DNA of 17,144 nt from an uncultured bacterium. GTDB taxonomy: Bacteria > Actinomycetota > Coriobacteriia > Coriobacteriales > Coriobacteriaceae. The first letter of the stretch is position 1. Each line of letters begins with the position of its first letter. This document shows positions 6,969 to 13,742 of the stretch, one piece after another. Made by a program: the position numbers and the translations under genes. The stretch covers positions 1-17,144 of the forward strand of contig CAJMOL010000009.1 of the NCBI GenBank assembly GCA_905215095.1, read 5' to 3'. The notes beneath the pieces were generated by a model. The model ran no database searches. It was not told the origin of the DNA and saw nothing but the letters and a program-made list of their open reading frames with translations.

Positions 6969-7592
6969 ATGAAGCACTTTGACTATATCGTGTTTGACGT
7001 TGATGGGACATTGGCAGATACAGAAGAAAGCGTGCTGTCATCGCTTGGCCAGATTGTCCAAGAAGAAACCGGCAAAACGCTCCCCCGACACGAGCTTGAA
7101 TTTGCCCTCGGCATACCCGGCAAGAACGCCCTTGAGAAACTTGGGATCTACTCACAGGCAACGCTGGATCGCTGGTGCCAAGTTGCCGCCAGCTTTAAAA
7201 GCACCATCAGCGTGTTTCCAGGTTTGCTTGAAGTCATCGCAACACTCGCCGATAGCGGCTGCAAACTTGGCATCGTCTCCTCACGTGCGCGCGACGAATA
7301 CGCAGAAGAAATTGCACCCCTTGGCTTCGATAAGTATTTTGAGCACATCATCCTTGTCGAAGACACAACCGAACATAAACCCGCACCCGCTCCCATGCTC
7401 GAATATCTCCGGCGTACGGGCGCGAATCCTGGCAACGTCGTCTACGTTGGCGACACCGTCTACGACGAACAATGCGCAACTTCAGCAGGGGTCAGTTTTG
7501 CCAGAGCAGCATGGGGATCACACCAAGACATCCCAAACGCCACCTACAACCTCAAAACCCCCAACGACCTACTAACCCTAACAACCAAATAA
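6969..7592 (+). CDS. HAD-superfamily hydrolase (phosphoglycolate/pyrophosphate phosphatase-like)
   Basis: This cytosolic phosphatase of 207 residues has all four HAD motifs. Motif I is FDVDGT (9-14; nucleophile Asp10, acid/base Asp12). Motif II is VSSR (103-106). Motif III is Lys137 in EHKPAPAP. Motif IV is GDTVYD (161-166). An alpha-helical C1 cap lies between motifs I and II (about 16-85), as in phosphoglycolate phosphatase, beta-phosphoglucomutase and PpaX. The substrate cannot be named from the sequence. The ATG at 6969 follows ATAGGAG (6955-6961) at 7-nt spacing. The gene sits behind the AraC regulator and ends at the strong terminator at 7697-7739. Confidence 0.85.
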   Translation: MKHFDYIVFDVDGTLADTEESVLSSLGQIVQEETGKTLPRHELEFALGIPGKNALEKLGIYSQATLDRWCQVAASFKSTISVFPGLLEVIATLADSGCKLGIVSSRARDEYAEEIAPLGFDKYFEHIILVEDTTEHKPAPAPMLEYLRRTGANPGNVVYVGDTVYDEQCATSAGVSFARAAWGSHQDIPNATYNLKTPNDLLTLTTK

Positions 7593-7655
7593 CCCACGCG
7601 TCCCACCCTTTCAGCCCTAACGCCACAAGGGCGACGACCTCGAGAAGGTCAACTT

Positions 7656-7780
7656 GGGAGGGACGAGGGCTTAGTTCCCCAATCTTTCCGCAGGGGGCAA
7701 AAAGCCTCGCCGCACGAAGTGCGCGGCGAGGCTTTTTGCATGCCCGAGGACGATTGGGGAACTAAGCCCTCGTCCCTCCC
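7656..7780. repeat. Perfect 29-bp inverted repeat enclosing a terminator
   Basis: Bases 7656-7684 (beginning GGGAGGGACGAGGGC) are the exact reverse complement of 7752-7780 (ending GCCCTCGTCCCTCCC). The 67 nt between them hold the 17-bp terminator hairpin at 7697-7739. The whole 125-bp unit sits between the convergent HAD and aldolase genes. It could be a non-autonomous mobile unit with terminal inverted repeats, or a very strong two-layer transcription barrier. Confidence 0.8.
7697..7739. terminator. Strong bidirectional intrinsic terminator
   Basis: GCAAAAAGCCTCGCCGC (7697-7713) and GCGGCGAGGCTTTTTGC (7723-7739) pair over 17 bp with a 9-nt loop. The A-run on one side and T-run on the other give a U-tract in both directions. 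It serves the HAD gene from the left and the aldolase gene from the right. Confidence 0.9.
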
Positions 7781-7813
7781 CGGGATATGTAGCGAGTCGG
7801 AGTACCCTTGCTG

Positions 7814-8671
7814 TTACTCTGCTTTGCCCACAGAGTTGAGGTTGGTCATGCGGATCTTAACCAGCTCGGTGATCTCACGCATGCCCTCCTTGGCCGGCTT
7901 CTTAGGATCGAAGCAGGCGGGGTTCTCGGCCATGTAGGCCATGAAGCCCTTGGTGTAAGCCTGACGCAGCTCGGTGGCGTAGTTAACCTTGCAGATGCCG
8001 TTCTTCACGGCCTCGGCGACCTGCTCATCGGGCACACCGGAGGTGCCGTGCAGAACCAGCGGCACGTCGACGGCGTCGCGGATGGCCTTGACCACGGACT
8101 GCTCGATGTGCGGATCGCTCGTGTACACGCCGTGGCTGGTGCCAACGCCAATAGCGAGGGAGGTGCAGCCAGTGCGCTCGACGAACTCCTTGGCCTCGGC
8201 CGGATCGGTGTAGGGGCTCTCGCCCTCAACCGCGGGACCGTCGTCCTCCTTGCCGCCAACCTTACCGAGCTCAGCCTCGACGGGCACGCCCATGGCGCGG
8301 CCAGCATCGGCGACGGACTTGGTCAGGGCGATGTTGTCCTCGAAGGACTCGTGCGAACCGTCGATCATGACAGAGGTATAGCCGGTGCGGAAGGCCTGCA
8401 TGCAGCGGTCATAGCCATCGCCGTGATCGAGGTGCAGGGCGACGGGCACGGAAGCGCGCTCGGCGGCAGCCTTGACCATGCCGTAGAAGTAATCCAGGCC
8501 AGCGGTCTTAATGGTGCCCGGGGTGGTCTGCATGATGACGGGGGACTTGGTCTCCTCGGCAGCGGCCAGAACGGCCATAACAAACTCGAGGTTCTCGACG
8601 TTGAACGCGCCGACGGCGTAGTGGCCGGCCTGAGCGTCCTTGAGCATCTTTTCGGTGGTAACAAGTGCCAT
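7814..8671 (-). CDS. Class II fructose-/tagatose-bisphosphate aldolase
   Basis: This zinc aldolase cleaves a ketohexose 1,6-bisphosphate into dihydroxyacetone phosphate and glyceraldehyde 3-phosphate. Over 285 residues it shows HLDHGD (80-85; catalytic Asp82, zinc ligand His83), Glu134 in the VEAELG strand, VGTSHGVY (176-183; zinc ligand His180), LVLHGTSGVPDE (205-216; zinc ligand His208) and KVNYATEL (228-235). The length and the VDVPLVLHG...KVNYATEL stretch resemble both the small FbaA and the GatY/KbaY tagatose enzymes. The divergent DeoR regulator and nearby galactose genes make tagatose bisphosphate possible, so I give no symbol. I chose the ATG at 8671, preceded by GAGAGGAG on the minus strand and fitting the family N-terminus; the open frame to 8812 is probably untranslated leader. 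Transcription ends at 7697-7739. Confidence 0.9.
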   Translation of the reverse strand: MALVTTEKMLKDAQAGHYAVGAFNVENLEFVMAVLAAAEETKSPVIMQTTPGTIKTAGLDYFYGMVKAAAERASVPVALHLDHGDGYDRCMQAFRTGYTSVMIDGSHESFEDNIALTKSVADAGRAMGVPVEAELGKVGGKEDDGPAVEGESPYTDPAEAKEFVERTGCTSLAIGVGTSHGVYTSDPHIEQSVVKAIRDAVDVPLVLHGTSGVPDEQVAEAVKNGICKVNYATELRQAYTKGFMAYMAENPACFDPKKPAKEGMREITELVKIRMTNLNSVGKAE

Positions 8672-8859
8672 GAGCGTTTGCTCCTCTCCCTCGCCCGCAT
8701 CTGGACATCGGGCGTAGTCGTTCACAAGGCGTTTCACCTTGCGTTTTGCTGCGCCCATTGTATGAAAATCGACGGCGTCGCACGTATGAGATATCACCGG
8801 CACACAGGTCAAGACACTCGTTTTTGAAAAGCAAACGGAAGGGATTCGCGCCGGATCCC

Positions 8860-8912
8860 TCTATACGACATTGCAGTTTTCAAGCGAATCATCTTTCTTT
8901 TATAGAAAAGAT
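8860..8912. promoter_or_regulatory. Divergent promoter/operator region between the aldolase and DeoR genes
   Basis: For the aldolase (minus), a -10 TATAGA lies at 8860-8865, with a weak -35 TTCGCT (8883-8888) 17 nt away. For the DeoR gene (plus), TTTTCA (8877-8882) and TTATAG (8900-8905) are 17 nt apart. The latter -10 lies inside an imperfect palindrome with arms ATCTTT (8891-8896) and AAAGAT (8907-8912). GAAA and GAAAA motifs recur through 8905-8960, a pattern common in DeoR-family operators. Autoregulation and control of the aldolase are plausible inferences. The rest of the 335-nt gap (8672-9006) is an AT-rich leader on the plus side and a long aldolase leader on the minus side. Confidence 0.4.
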
Positions 8913-9006
8913 AAGTAATCGAAAGGCGTTTTCTTACTTAAAAAGAAAATGAACGAAAATAGACTCAACACAATTCCTGCAAATTTAAGTTAAGGATGGA
9001 GCAGCT

Positions 9007-9810
9007 ATGGCCCATGCAACAACCCGAGCCTTCGCCGATGAGCGTCGCGCTGCCATCATGGAGATGCTCGAACATAACGCCTCGGTGCAGGTGGCAGAAA
9101 TCGCCCAGACCTTTGGCGTGTCCTCCGTTACCGCCCGTGCCGACCTAGACGCGCTCGCCGAGTCCGGCAAGCTACGCCGCACGCATGGTGGCGCCGTGTC
9201 GCTCCAGAAGCGACTGACCGTATCCACCCAGGATCGCCGCATCAATGTCAACGTCGCCGCCAAGCAGGCCATCGCACAAAGCGCCATTGAACTCGTCGGC
9301 AATGGCGACACCCTACTCGTCGATTCGGGCACCACCGCTCTCGAGTTTGTCCGGCTCCTTGACCAGCGCGATGGCATCACCGTCATCACGGCCGACATTA
9401 CCATTGCCGATTACATCGACGAAAGCATGCCCTCGGTCGATGTCGTCATGCTGGGCGGGGCGCTGCGCAAAGGCCATCGTTATTTGTACGGACCGCTCAC
9501 TATGCAGGCGCTCCAAATGGTCCACGCCGACCTTGCCGTCATGTGCCCTGGAGCTTTTGTTCCCGGCTGCGGCTTTACGACCGACTTTCCGCAGATGGCC
9601 GAGACCAAAGCGGCTATGGTCGGTGCCGCCCGTCAAAGCGTCGCCCTTATGGACGCCAGCAAGGTTAACGGACGCGGCATGTACCGCTTTGCCGAGCTGA
9701 CCGATGTCGACACCATCGTGATGGACCGTGATCCCGATGGCGCCGTCGCCACCTCACTCGCCGAGACCGTCGACGACGCCCGCCCAAATCTCGTCATCGC
9801 CGGCGCTTAA
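9007..9810 (+). CDS. DeoR-family transcriptional regulator (sugar-phosphate responsive)
   Basis: This is a repressor-type regulator of 267 residues. The N-terminal winged helix-turn-helix (about 10-65) includes VQVAEIAQTFGVSSVTARAD (27-46) and the wing GKLRRTHGGAV (54-64), the DeoR signature. The C-terminal sugar-phosphate sensor (DeoRC fold, about 80-240) has VDSGTTALEF (105-114), VITADITIAD (126-135), LGGALRKGHRYLYGP (139-153) and LMDASKVNGRGMYRFAEL (204-221). Members bind a phosphorylated sugar and release DNA. The divergent aldolase gene is the natural target, with a ketose phosphate as inducer; that link is inferred. The ATG at 9007 follows AAGGATGGAG (8992-9001). The gene ends at the terminator 9814-9854. 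Confidence 0.92.
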   Translation: MAHATTRAFADERRAAIMEMLEHNASVQVAEIAQTFGVSSVTARADLDALAESGKLRRTHGGAVSLQKRLTVSTQDRRINVNVAAKQAIAQSAIELVGNGDTLLVDSGTTALEFVRLLDQRDGITVITADITIADYIDESMPSVDVVMLGGALRKGHRYLYGPLTMQALQMVHADLAVMCPGAFVPGCGFTTDFPQMAETKAAMVGAARQSVALMDASKVNGRGMYRFAELTDVDTIVMDRDPDGAVATSLAETVDDARPNLVIAGA

Positions 9811-9813
9811 ACA

Positions 9814-9854
9814 AAAACCACCACAAAGGTGCCTGTCCCCTTTGTGGTGGTTTT
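9814..9854. terminator. Bidirectional intrinsic terminator between the DeoR and flavodiiron genes
   Basis: AAAACCACCACAAAG (9814-9828) pairs perfectly with CTTTGTGGTGGTTTT (9840-9854) over 15 bp. The 11-nt loop is GTGCCTGTCCC. A-runs and T-runs flank both sides, so it works in both directions, as expected between convergent genes. Confidence 0.88.
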
Positions 9855-9876
9855 GCTCGTTAAAAGCGAAATATCG

Positions 9877-11037
9877 CTACTTGGACAGCTCGTCGGCGAG
9901 AACCTCGATCTGAGCGCGCGAGGCGTCGTTGAGCGAGCCCAGCACGGTCACCTTGTTCTGCGCCAGGGTGATGTCCTTCATGCCCTCGAGCTCCTTGGTC
10001 ATAACCTTGGCAGCGGTGGGCGCCCAGGAGCCGGCCTCAACGAGCGCCACCGTACGGTTCTGATAGGCGTGCTCGGCAAGCGTGTGGATAAAGGTGCTCA
10101 TGAACGGGAAGATCTCGCCCTGATAGGTGATGGAGGCGAGCACCAGACGGTCATAGCGGAACGCATCCTCAACGGCCTCGGCCATGTCGTCGCGAGCCAA
10201 GTCAAAGACGGAAACCTTCTGGCCGCGAGCCTCGAGCGCAGATGCAAGCTCCTCAACGGCGGCCTTCAGGTGCCCATACACACTCGCATAGGCGATCGTG
10301 ATGCCCTCGTCCTCGGGCTGATAGCTCGACCAGGTGTTGTAGGTGTCGAGGTAATAGCCCAGATTCTCGGTAAGAACAGGACCATGGAGCGGACAGATGA
10401 TCTGGATATCCAGATCGGCGGCCTTCTTGAGCACGGTCTGCACGAATTTGCCGAATTTACCGACGATGCCAAAGTAGTAGCGGCGCGCTTCGCAAGCCCA
10501 GCCTTCCGGGTCCTCGATGTCGTTGGCGCCGAACTTGCCAAAGCCGTCGGCACTAAAGAGCACCTTGTCGGTGGACTCGTAGGAGAAGATCACCTCGGGC
10601 CAGTGCACGTTGGGGGCGCCGACAAACGTTAGGCTATGGCCACCCAGGTCGAGCACGTCGCCCTCTTTGACGACCATCTTACGCTCGGGGTAGTCGGTGC
10701 CAAAGTAGTTGACCATCATGCGGAAGGCGCCCATGCTGGCCACAATCTGTGCCTGGGGGTAGCGCTCCATAAAGGCGGCGATGCCAGCAGAGTGATCAGG
10801 CTCCATGTGATGGATAACCAGGTAGTCGGGCGTACGTCCATCGAGCGCGGCCTCGAGGTTGCCGAGCCACTCGTCGACAAAACCACCGTCGACCGAATCG
10901 GCGACAGCAATCTTCTCGCCCAAGATAACGTAGCTGTTGTATGCCATACCGTTCTCGGACACATCGTACTGGCCCTCGAACAGGTCAATGTCGTGATCGT
11001 CGACGCCAACGTAGCGGATATCCTTGGTGATCTCCAT
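9877..11037 (-). CDS. Flavodiiron protein, FprA-type A flavoprotein (O2/NO reductase)
   Basis: In anaerobes this cytosolic enzyme reduces O2 to water and/or NO to N2O, with electrons usually from rubredoxin. The 386-residue protein has the standard class A layout. A metallo-beta-lactamase-like diiron domain (1-245) comes first, with ligands H77-x-E79-x-D81, H82, H145 (APNVHWPE), D164 (FSADGFG) and H228 (CPLHGP), all conserved. A flavodoxin-like FMN domain (about 247-386) follows, with ASVYGHLKAA as its phosphate loop and SITYQGEIFP (312-321). There is no rubredoxin or flavin reductase extension, so the redox partner is encoded elsewhere. The start is the ATG at 11037, with AGGAGG 9 nt upstream; the longer frame to 11094 crosses the promoter. 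O2 versus NO preference cannot be read from the sequence. Confidence 0.93.
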   Translation of the reverse strand: MEITKDIRYVGVDDHDIDLFEGQYDVSENGMAYNSYVILGEKIAVADSVDGGFVDEWLGNLEAALDGRTPDYLVIHHMEPDHSAGIAAFMERYPQAQIVASMGAFRMMVNYFGTDYPERKMVVKEGDVLDLGGHSLTFVGAPNVHWPEVIFSYESTDKVLFSADGFGKFGANDIEDPEGWACEARRYYFGIVGKFGKFVQTVLKKAADLDIQIICPLHGPVLTENLGYYLDTYNTWSSYQPEDEGITIAYASVYGHLKAAVEELASALEARGQKVSVFDLARDDMAEAVEDAFRYDRLVLASITYQGEIFPFMSTFIHTLAEHAYQNRTVALVEAGSWAPTAAKVMTKELEGMKDITLAQNKVTVLGSLNDASRAQIEVLADELSK

Positions 11038-11053
11038 CAGGCAAAGCCTCCTA

Positions 11054-11083
11054 GATAGACAAAATAACCCGTCTATCATAGCA
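11054..11083 (-). promoter_or_regulatory. Extended -10 promoter and dyad in front of the flavodiiron gene
   Basis: On the minus strand TGCTATGAT (11083-11075) is an extended -10 box (TGnTATnAT). No good -35 is seen, which fits extended -10 promoters. Overlapping it and running downstream is a perfect 7-bp dyad, GATAGAC (11054-11060) and GTCTATC (11071-11077), with a 10-nt centre. It covers the expected transcription start and could be a repressor site or a leader hairpin just before the AGGAGG. Confidence 0.5.
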
Positions 11084-11166
11084 CTCGGCAGCATTCCAAC
11101 TGTTATCTGCCGGCATCATTACCGATTGTTATTGAAATACGATAAATCGCCGTTTACCTGCGCAAA

Positions 11167-12198
11167 CTATGAGCGTGGTATCGCCGTACTATGTCGAATA
11201 ATGAGCTGGCCGGGAATACGAATGGCAACGGTTTTGCCCGCCGTACCCGCCTCGGGAACCGCATGCTCGAATACCTCGCGTCCGCGCTGATGTAGATCGA
11301 ATCGCACGGTCGTGAGCTCGTTGTGCGCCACAAAATCATCGAGCGAATCATCGACGCCCACCACGCTCACGTCCTCGGGCACGCGCAGACCGCTATCGCG
11401 CAGCGCTGCAATCGCGCCATTTGCCATCTGGTCGTTTGCCGCGTAAATCGCCGTCATGGTGCGATCGTGCTCGGCCAGGTACCTGCCGGCCTCGTAGCCG
11501 CTGTTGGCAGACCAGTCGCCCTCGAGCGGCTCTGCCGGCTCGATGTGTTTACGCTCGAGCGCATCCTGCCAACCGGCTCGACGAAATTGCTCGTCGACCG
11601 AGAACGACGGGCCGCCAATATAGCGAATCTGCCCGTGCCCCAGCTTAAACAGGTGATCCATAAGCAAGAGCGAGCAGCCGTAATGATCGGAGTCTACCGT
11701 GGTCACCCGCGGGTGCGCGTACATGGTAACGATGACCGTGCCAATGCCCGGCAGTGGATCAAACGTCTCAAAATCGGGCGCCATGCGGCTCATGCCGATG
11801 ATGATGCCGTCCACCGGCAGTGCGGCCATACGACGCGTGGCCTCGGCAAGCGAAAACTCCTCGGTCTTGGACATCTCGACCAGCGTGATGGCGCAATTAT
11901 GCTCGCGAGCAGCGCTGGCGATGCCGTCGATCATTGAGAGGTTGCCAAACTTGGTGACATCGTTGATGCATAGGCCGACCGAATGGTAACGGCCGTCGCG
12001 CAGCGAGCGACCGGCATAACTCGGACGAAAGCCGAGCTCTTGCATAGCAGCCTGCACGCGCTGGCGCGTCTGCTCGTTAACGTTGGGCAAGCCGTTGGCG
12101 ACGCGCGAAACCGTCTGCTGCGAAACGCCGGCAGCGCGGGCGACGTCAGCCATGGAGACCGGACGCGAACTGGTATCGTTGGACGGGCGCCTTGCCAC
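11167..12198 (-). CDS. LacI/GalR-family transcriptional regulator, probable galactose-operon repressor
   Basis: This repressor of 343 residues has the LacI-type helix-turn-helix at residues 14-57 (VSMADVARAAGVSQQTVSRV), with hinge helix sequence up to about 70. A periplasmic-binding-protein-like sensor (about 72-330) follows, including VDGIIIG (129-135), VDSDHYG (168-174), AANDQMANGAIAAL (253-266) and VGVDDSLDDF (290-299). The start is GTG at 12198, preceded by AAGGTGAT, an extended match to the 16S rRNA 3' end. The gene is divergent from galK-galT, and three matching LacI-type operators lie between them, one in its own leader. It therefore very likely represses galKT and itself. The inducer is presumably galactose or a derivative, but the sequence does not prove it. 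Confidence 0.9.
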   Translation of the reverse strand: MARRPSNDTSSRPVSMADVARAAGVSQQTVSRVANGLPNVNEQTRQRVQAAMQELGFRPSYAGRSLRDGRYHSVGLCINDVTKFGNLSMIDGIASAAREHNCAITLVEMSKTEEFSLAEATRRMAALPVDGIIIGMSRMAPDFETFDPLPGIGTVIVTMYAHPRVTTVDSDHYGCSLLLMDHLFKLGHGQIRYIGGPSFSVDEQFRRAGWQDALERKHIEPAEPLEGDWSANSGYEAGRYLAEHDRTMTAIYAANDQMANGAIAALRDSGLRVPEDVSVVGVDDSLDDFVAHNELTTVRFDLHQRGREVFEHAVPEAGTAGKTVAIRIPGQLIIRHSTAIPRS

Positions 12199-12291
12199 AG
12201 GATCACCTTCACCCTTGCGAGATCTGAATAGCGTGCATGCCGGCCCGGGCAGAAATACACCCCGCGCCGAGGCCCGCTATCGTCGGACGCA

Positions 12292-12305
12292 TGTTAACGT
12301 ACTCT
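12292..12305 (+). promoter_or_regulatory. LacI-type operator O1 in the leader of the lacI-family gene
   Basis: TGTTAACGTACTCT matches the other two operators at 13 of 14 positions. It lies 26 or more nt downstream of a minus-strand -10 TATAAA (12332-12337), inside the untranslated leader of the repressor gene. This position suggests autoregulation by blocking elongation or by looping to O2 or O3. Confidence 0.65.
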
Positions 12306-12331
12306 ACTTTTTCTATCTGCATCTCTTCTGC

Positions 12332-12337
12332 TTTATA
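12332..12337 (-). promoter_or_regulatory. -10 box of the lacI-family gene
   Basis: TATAAA on the minus strand is the best -10 in the 338-nt intergenic region for this direction. The -35 region 17 nt upstream (TGAACG) is weak. The leader to the GTG at 12198 would be about 125 nt and contains operator O1. Confidence 0.4.
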
Positions 12338-12414
12338 AGTCCATACGGCAGTACCGTTCACGGCTGTATTTCTACCGATTACCAGATTCTCAAAAAGTGA
12401 TAAGCGTTGTGTTA

Positions 12415-12428
12415 TGAGTACGTTAACA
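12415..12428. promoter_or_regulatory. LacI-type operator O2 overlapping the galK -35 box
   Basis: TGAGTACGTTAACA fits the general LacI-family pattern TG....ACGT....CA with a central CG. It is part of an 18-nt block (12411-12428) that is the exact reverse complement of 12479-12496. Its last six bases are the galK -35 TTAACA, so a bound repressor would exclude RNA polymerase. Confidence 0.75.
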
Positions 12429-12451
12429 TAGCCCGTAGCGTGCGGTATCGT
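12423..12451 (+). promoter_or_regulatory. galK-galT promoter
   Basis: TTAACA (12423-12428, five of six consensus bases) and TATCGT (12446-12451) are 17 nt apart. The start would be near 12458, giving a leader of about 80 nt. Operator O2 covers the -35 and O3 lies just downstream of the start. Confidence 0.5.
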
Positions 12452-12478
12452 GAATACTTGGTTCATGCCGCTTCAAGT

Positions 12479-12492
12479 TGTTAACGTACTCA
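12479..12492 (+). promoter_or_regulatory. LacI-type operator O3 in the galK leader
   Basis: TGTTAACGTACTCA is the inverted exact copy of O2. The identity extends to 18 nt (12479-12496, ending CATAAC). Its centre is 64 bp from that of O2, about six helical turns, so both sites face the same side of the DNA. Being downstream of the inferred start, it could act as a roadblock or loop partner. Confidence 0.75.
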
Positions 12493-12536
12493 TAACGACG
12501 CAAAACCCACCCGGGCACGCCAAGGAAAGGACTCCC

Positions 12537-13742
12537 ATGACCACCCCCGACGAAAAGACATTCGCCACGCTCACCAAGCTGTTCGAGGAGGAGTTTGGCC
12601 CCATCGGCGACCGCCAGGTGCTCTACGTGCACGCGCCCGGCCGTTCCGAGATCAGCGGCAACCACACCGACCACGAGGGCGGCCACGTTATCGCCGGCTC
12701 GCTCGATGTCGCCGTCGACGGCATCGCCGTGGCAACCGACTCCAACAAGATTCGCGTCGCCGACGAGGGCTATCCTACGTTTGAAATCATGCTCGACACG
12801 CTGGATATTCAAGAGTCCGAGAAGGGCACGTCCGCGAGCCTCGTCCGCGGTATGGCCCACGAGATTGCAGCTCTGGGCGTTGAGCCCCAGGGCTTCGACT
12901 TCGCCTTCACCTGCTCCGTCCCCTCGGGTGGCGGCCTTTCCAGCTCTGCCGCCGTCGAGGCCGCATACGGTCGTGCCATGGAAACCCTCTGGGGTGCACC
13001 CGCCATCGAGCCCGTCGCGCTCGCGCAGATGAGCCAGCGCACCGAGAACAACTATTACGGCAAGCCCTGCGGTCTGATGGACCAAGCCGCCGTATGTCTG
13101 GGCGGCCTTGCCTACATGGACTTTGAGGACCAGGCTCAGCCTAAAACCCAGAAGCTCGAGCTCAACTTTGAAGATCACGGCTATGCGCTTGTGCTCGTTA
13201 AAGTGGGCGCCGACCACGTGGCCGCCACCGACGACTACGCCGCCGTTCCGCGCGAGATGCAGGACGTTGCCGCCGAGTTTGGCAAGGCACGCCTGTGCGA
13301 GGTAAACGTTGCCGACTTTGACGCCAAGCTCCCCGAGCTGCGCGCCAAGCTGGGCGACCGCGCCTGCCTGCGCGCCGTTCACTACTGGTACGAGAACGGC
13401 CTGGTCGACAAGCGCTGGGCGGCCCTGAACGCCGGCGACATCGACCAGTTCCTGGTCCTGACGCGCGAGTCCGGCGCCAGCTCTGCCATGTACCTACAGA
13501 ATGTCGTTGCCAAGCTGGGCTCCGAGCAGCCCTCAATGTATGCCCTGGCACTGGCCGAGCACGTGCTCGACGGCCGCGGTGCCGTTCGTATTCACGGTGG
13601 CGGCTTTGGCGGCACCATCCAGGCCTTCGTGCCGCTCGACCTGGTCGACACCTTTATCACCAAGATGAACGGCTGGCTAGGCGAGGGCTCTGCCCGCCAC
13701 TACGCAATTACTGACAAGGGGGCTTACGCGGCATGGCTGTAA
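12537..13742 (+). CDS. galK: Galactokinase (GHMP kinase family)
   Basis: The enzyme phosphorylates galactose to galactose 1-phosphate with ATP, the first step of the Leloir pathway, in the cytosol. The 401-residue length is typical. GHMP motif 1 is APGRSEISGNHTDHEGG (33-49). Motif 2, the ATP loop, is PSGGGLSSSAA (129-139). CGLMDQ (178-183) carries the catalytic Asp182. Motif 3 is RIHGGGFGGT (351-360). Motif 1 differs from the common GRVNLIGEHTDY form (E for N, SGN for IGE), a divergent version whose sugar range may differ. I chose the ATG at 12537, with AAAGGA 5 nt upstream; the open frame back to 12450 runs through operator O3. The stop overlaps the galT start region, so the two genes form a translationally coupled operon. 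Confidence 0.92.
   Translation: MTTPDEKTFATLTKLFEEEFGPIGDRQVLYVHAPGRSEISGNHTDHEGGHVIAGSLDVAVDGIAVATDSNKIRVADEGYPTFEIMLDTLDIQESEKGTSASLVRGMAHEIAALGVEPQGFDFAFTCSVPSGGGLSSSAAVEAAYGRAMETLWGAPAIEPVALAQMSQRTENNYYGKPCGLMDQAAVCLGGLAYMDFEDQAQPKTQKLELNFEDHGYALVLVKVGADHVAATDDYAAVPREMQDVAAEFGKARLCEVNVADFDAKLPELRAKLGDRACLRAVHYWYENGLVDKRWAALNAGDIDQFLVLTRESGASSAMYLQNVVAKLGSEQPSMYALALAEHVLDGRGAVRIHGGGFGGTIQAFVPLDLVDTFITKMNGWLGEGSARHYAITDKGAYAAWL

Noticed and set aside
8672..8812. N-terminal extension of the aldolase by 47 residues
   Set aside because: The family N-terminus matches the ATG at 8671, which has a GAGAGGAG site upstream. The extension has no similarity to aldolases and is best read as leader.
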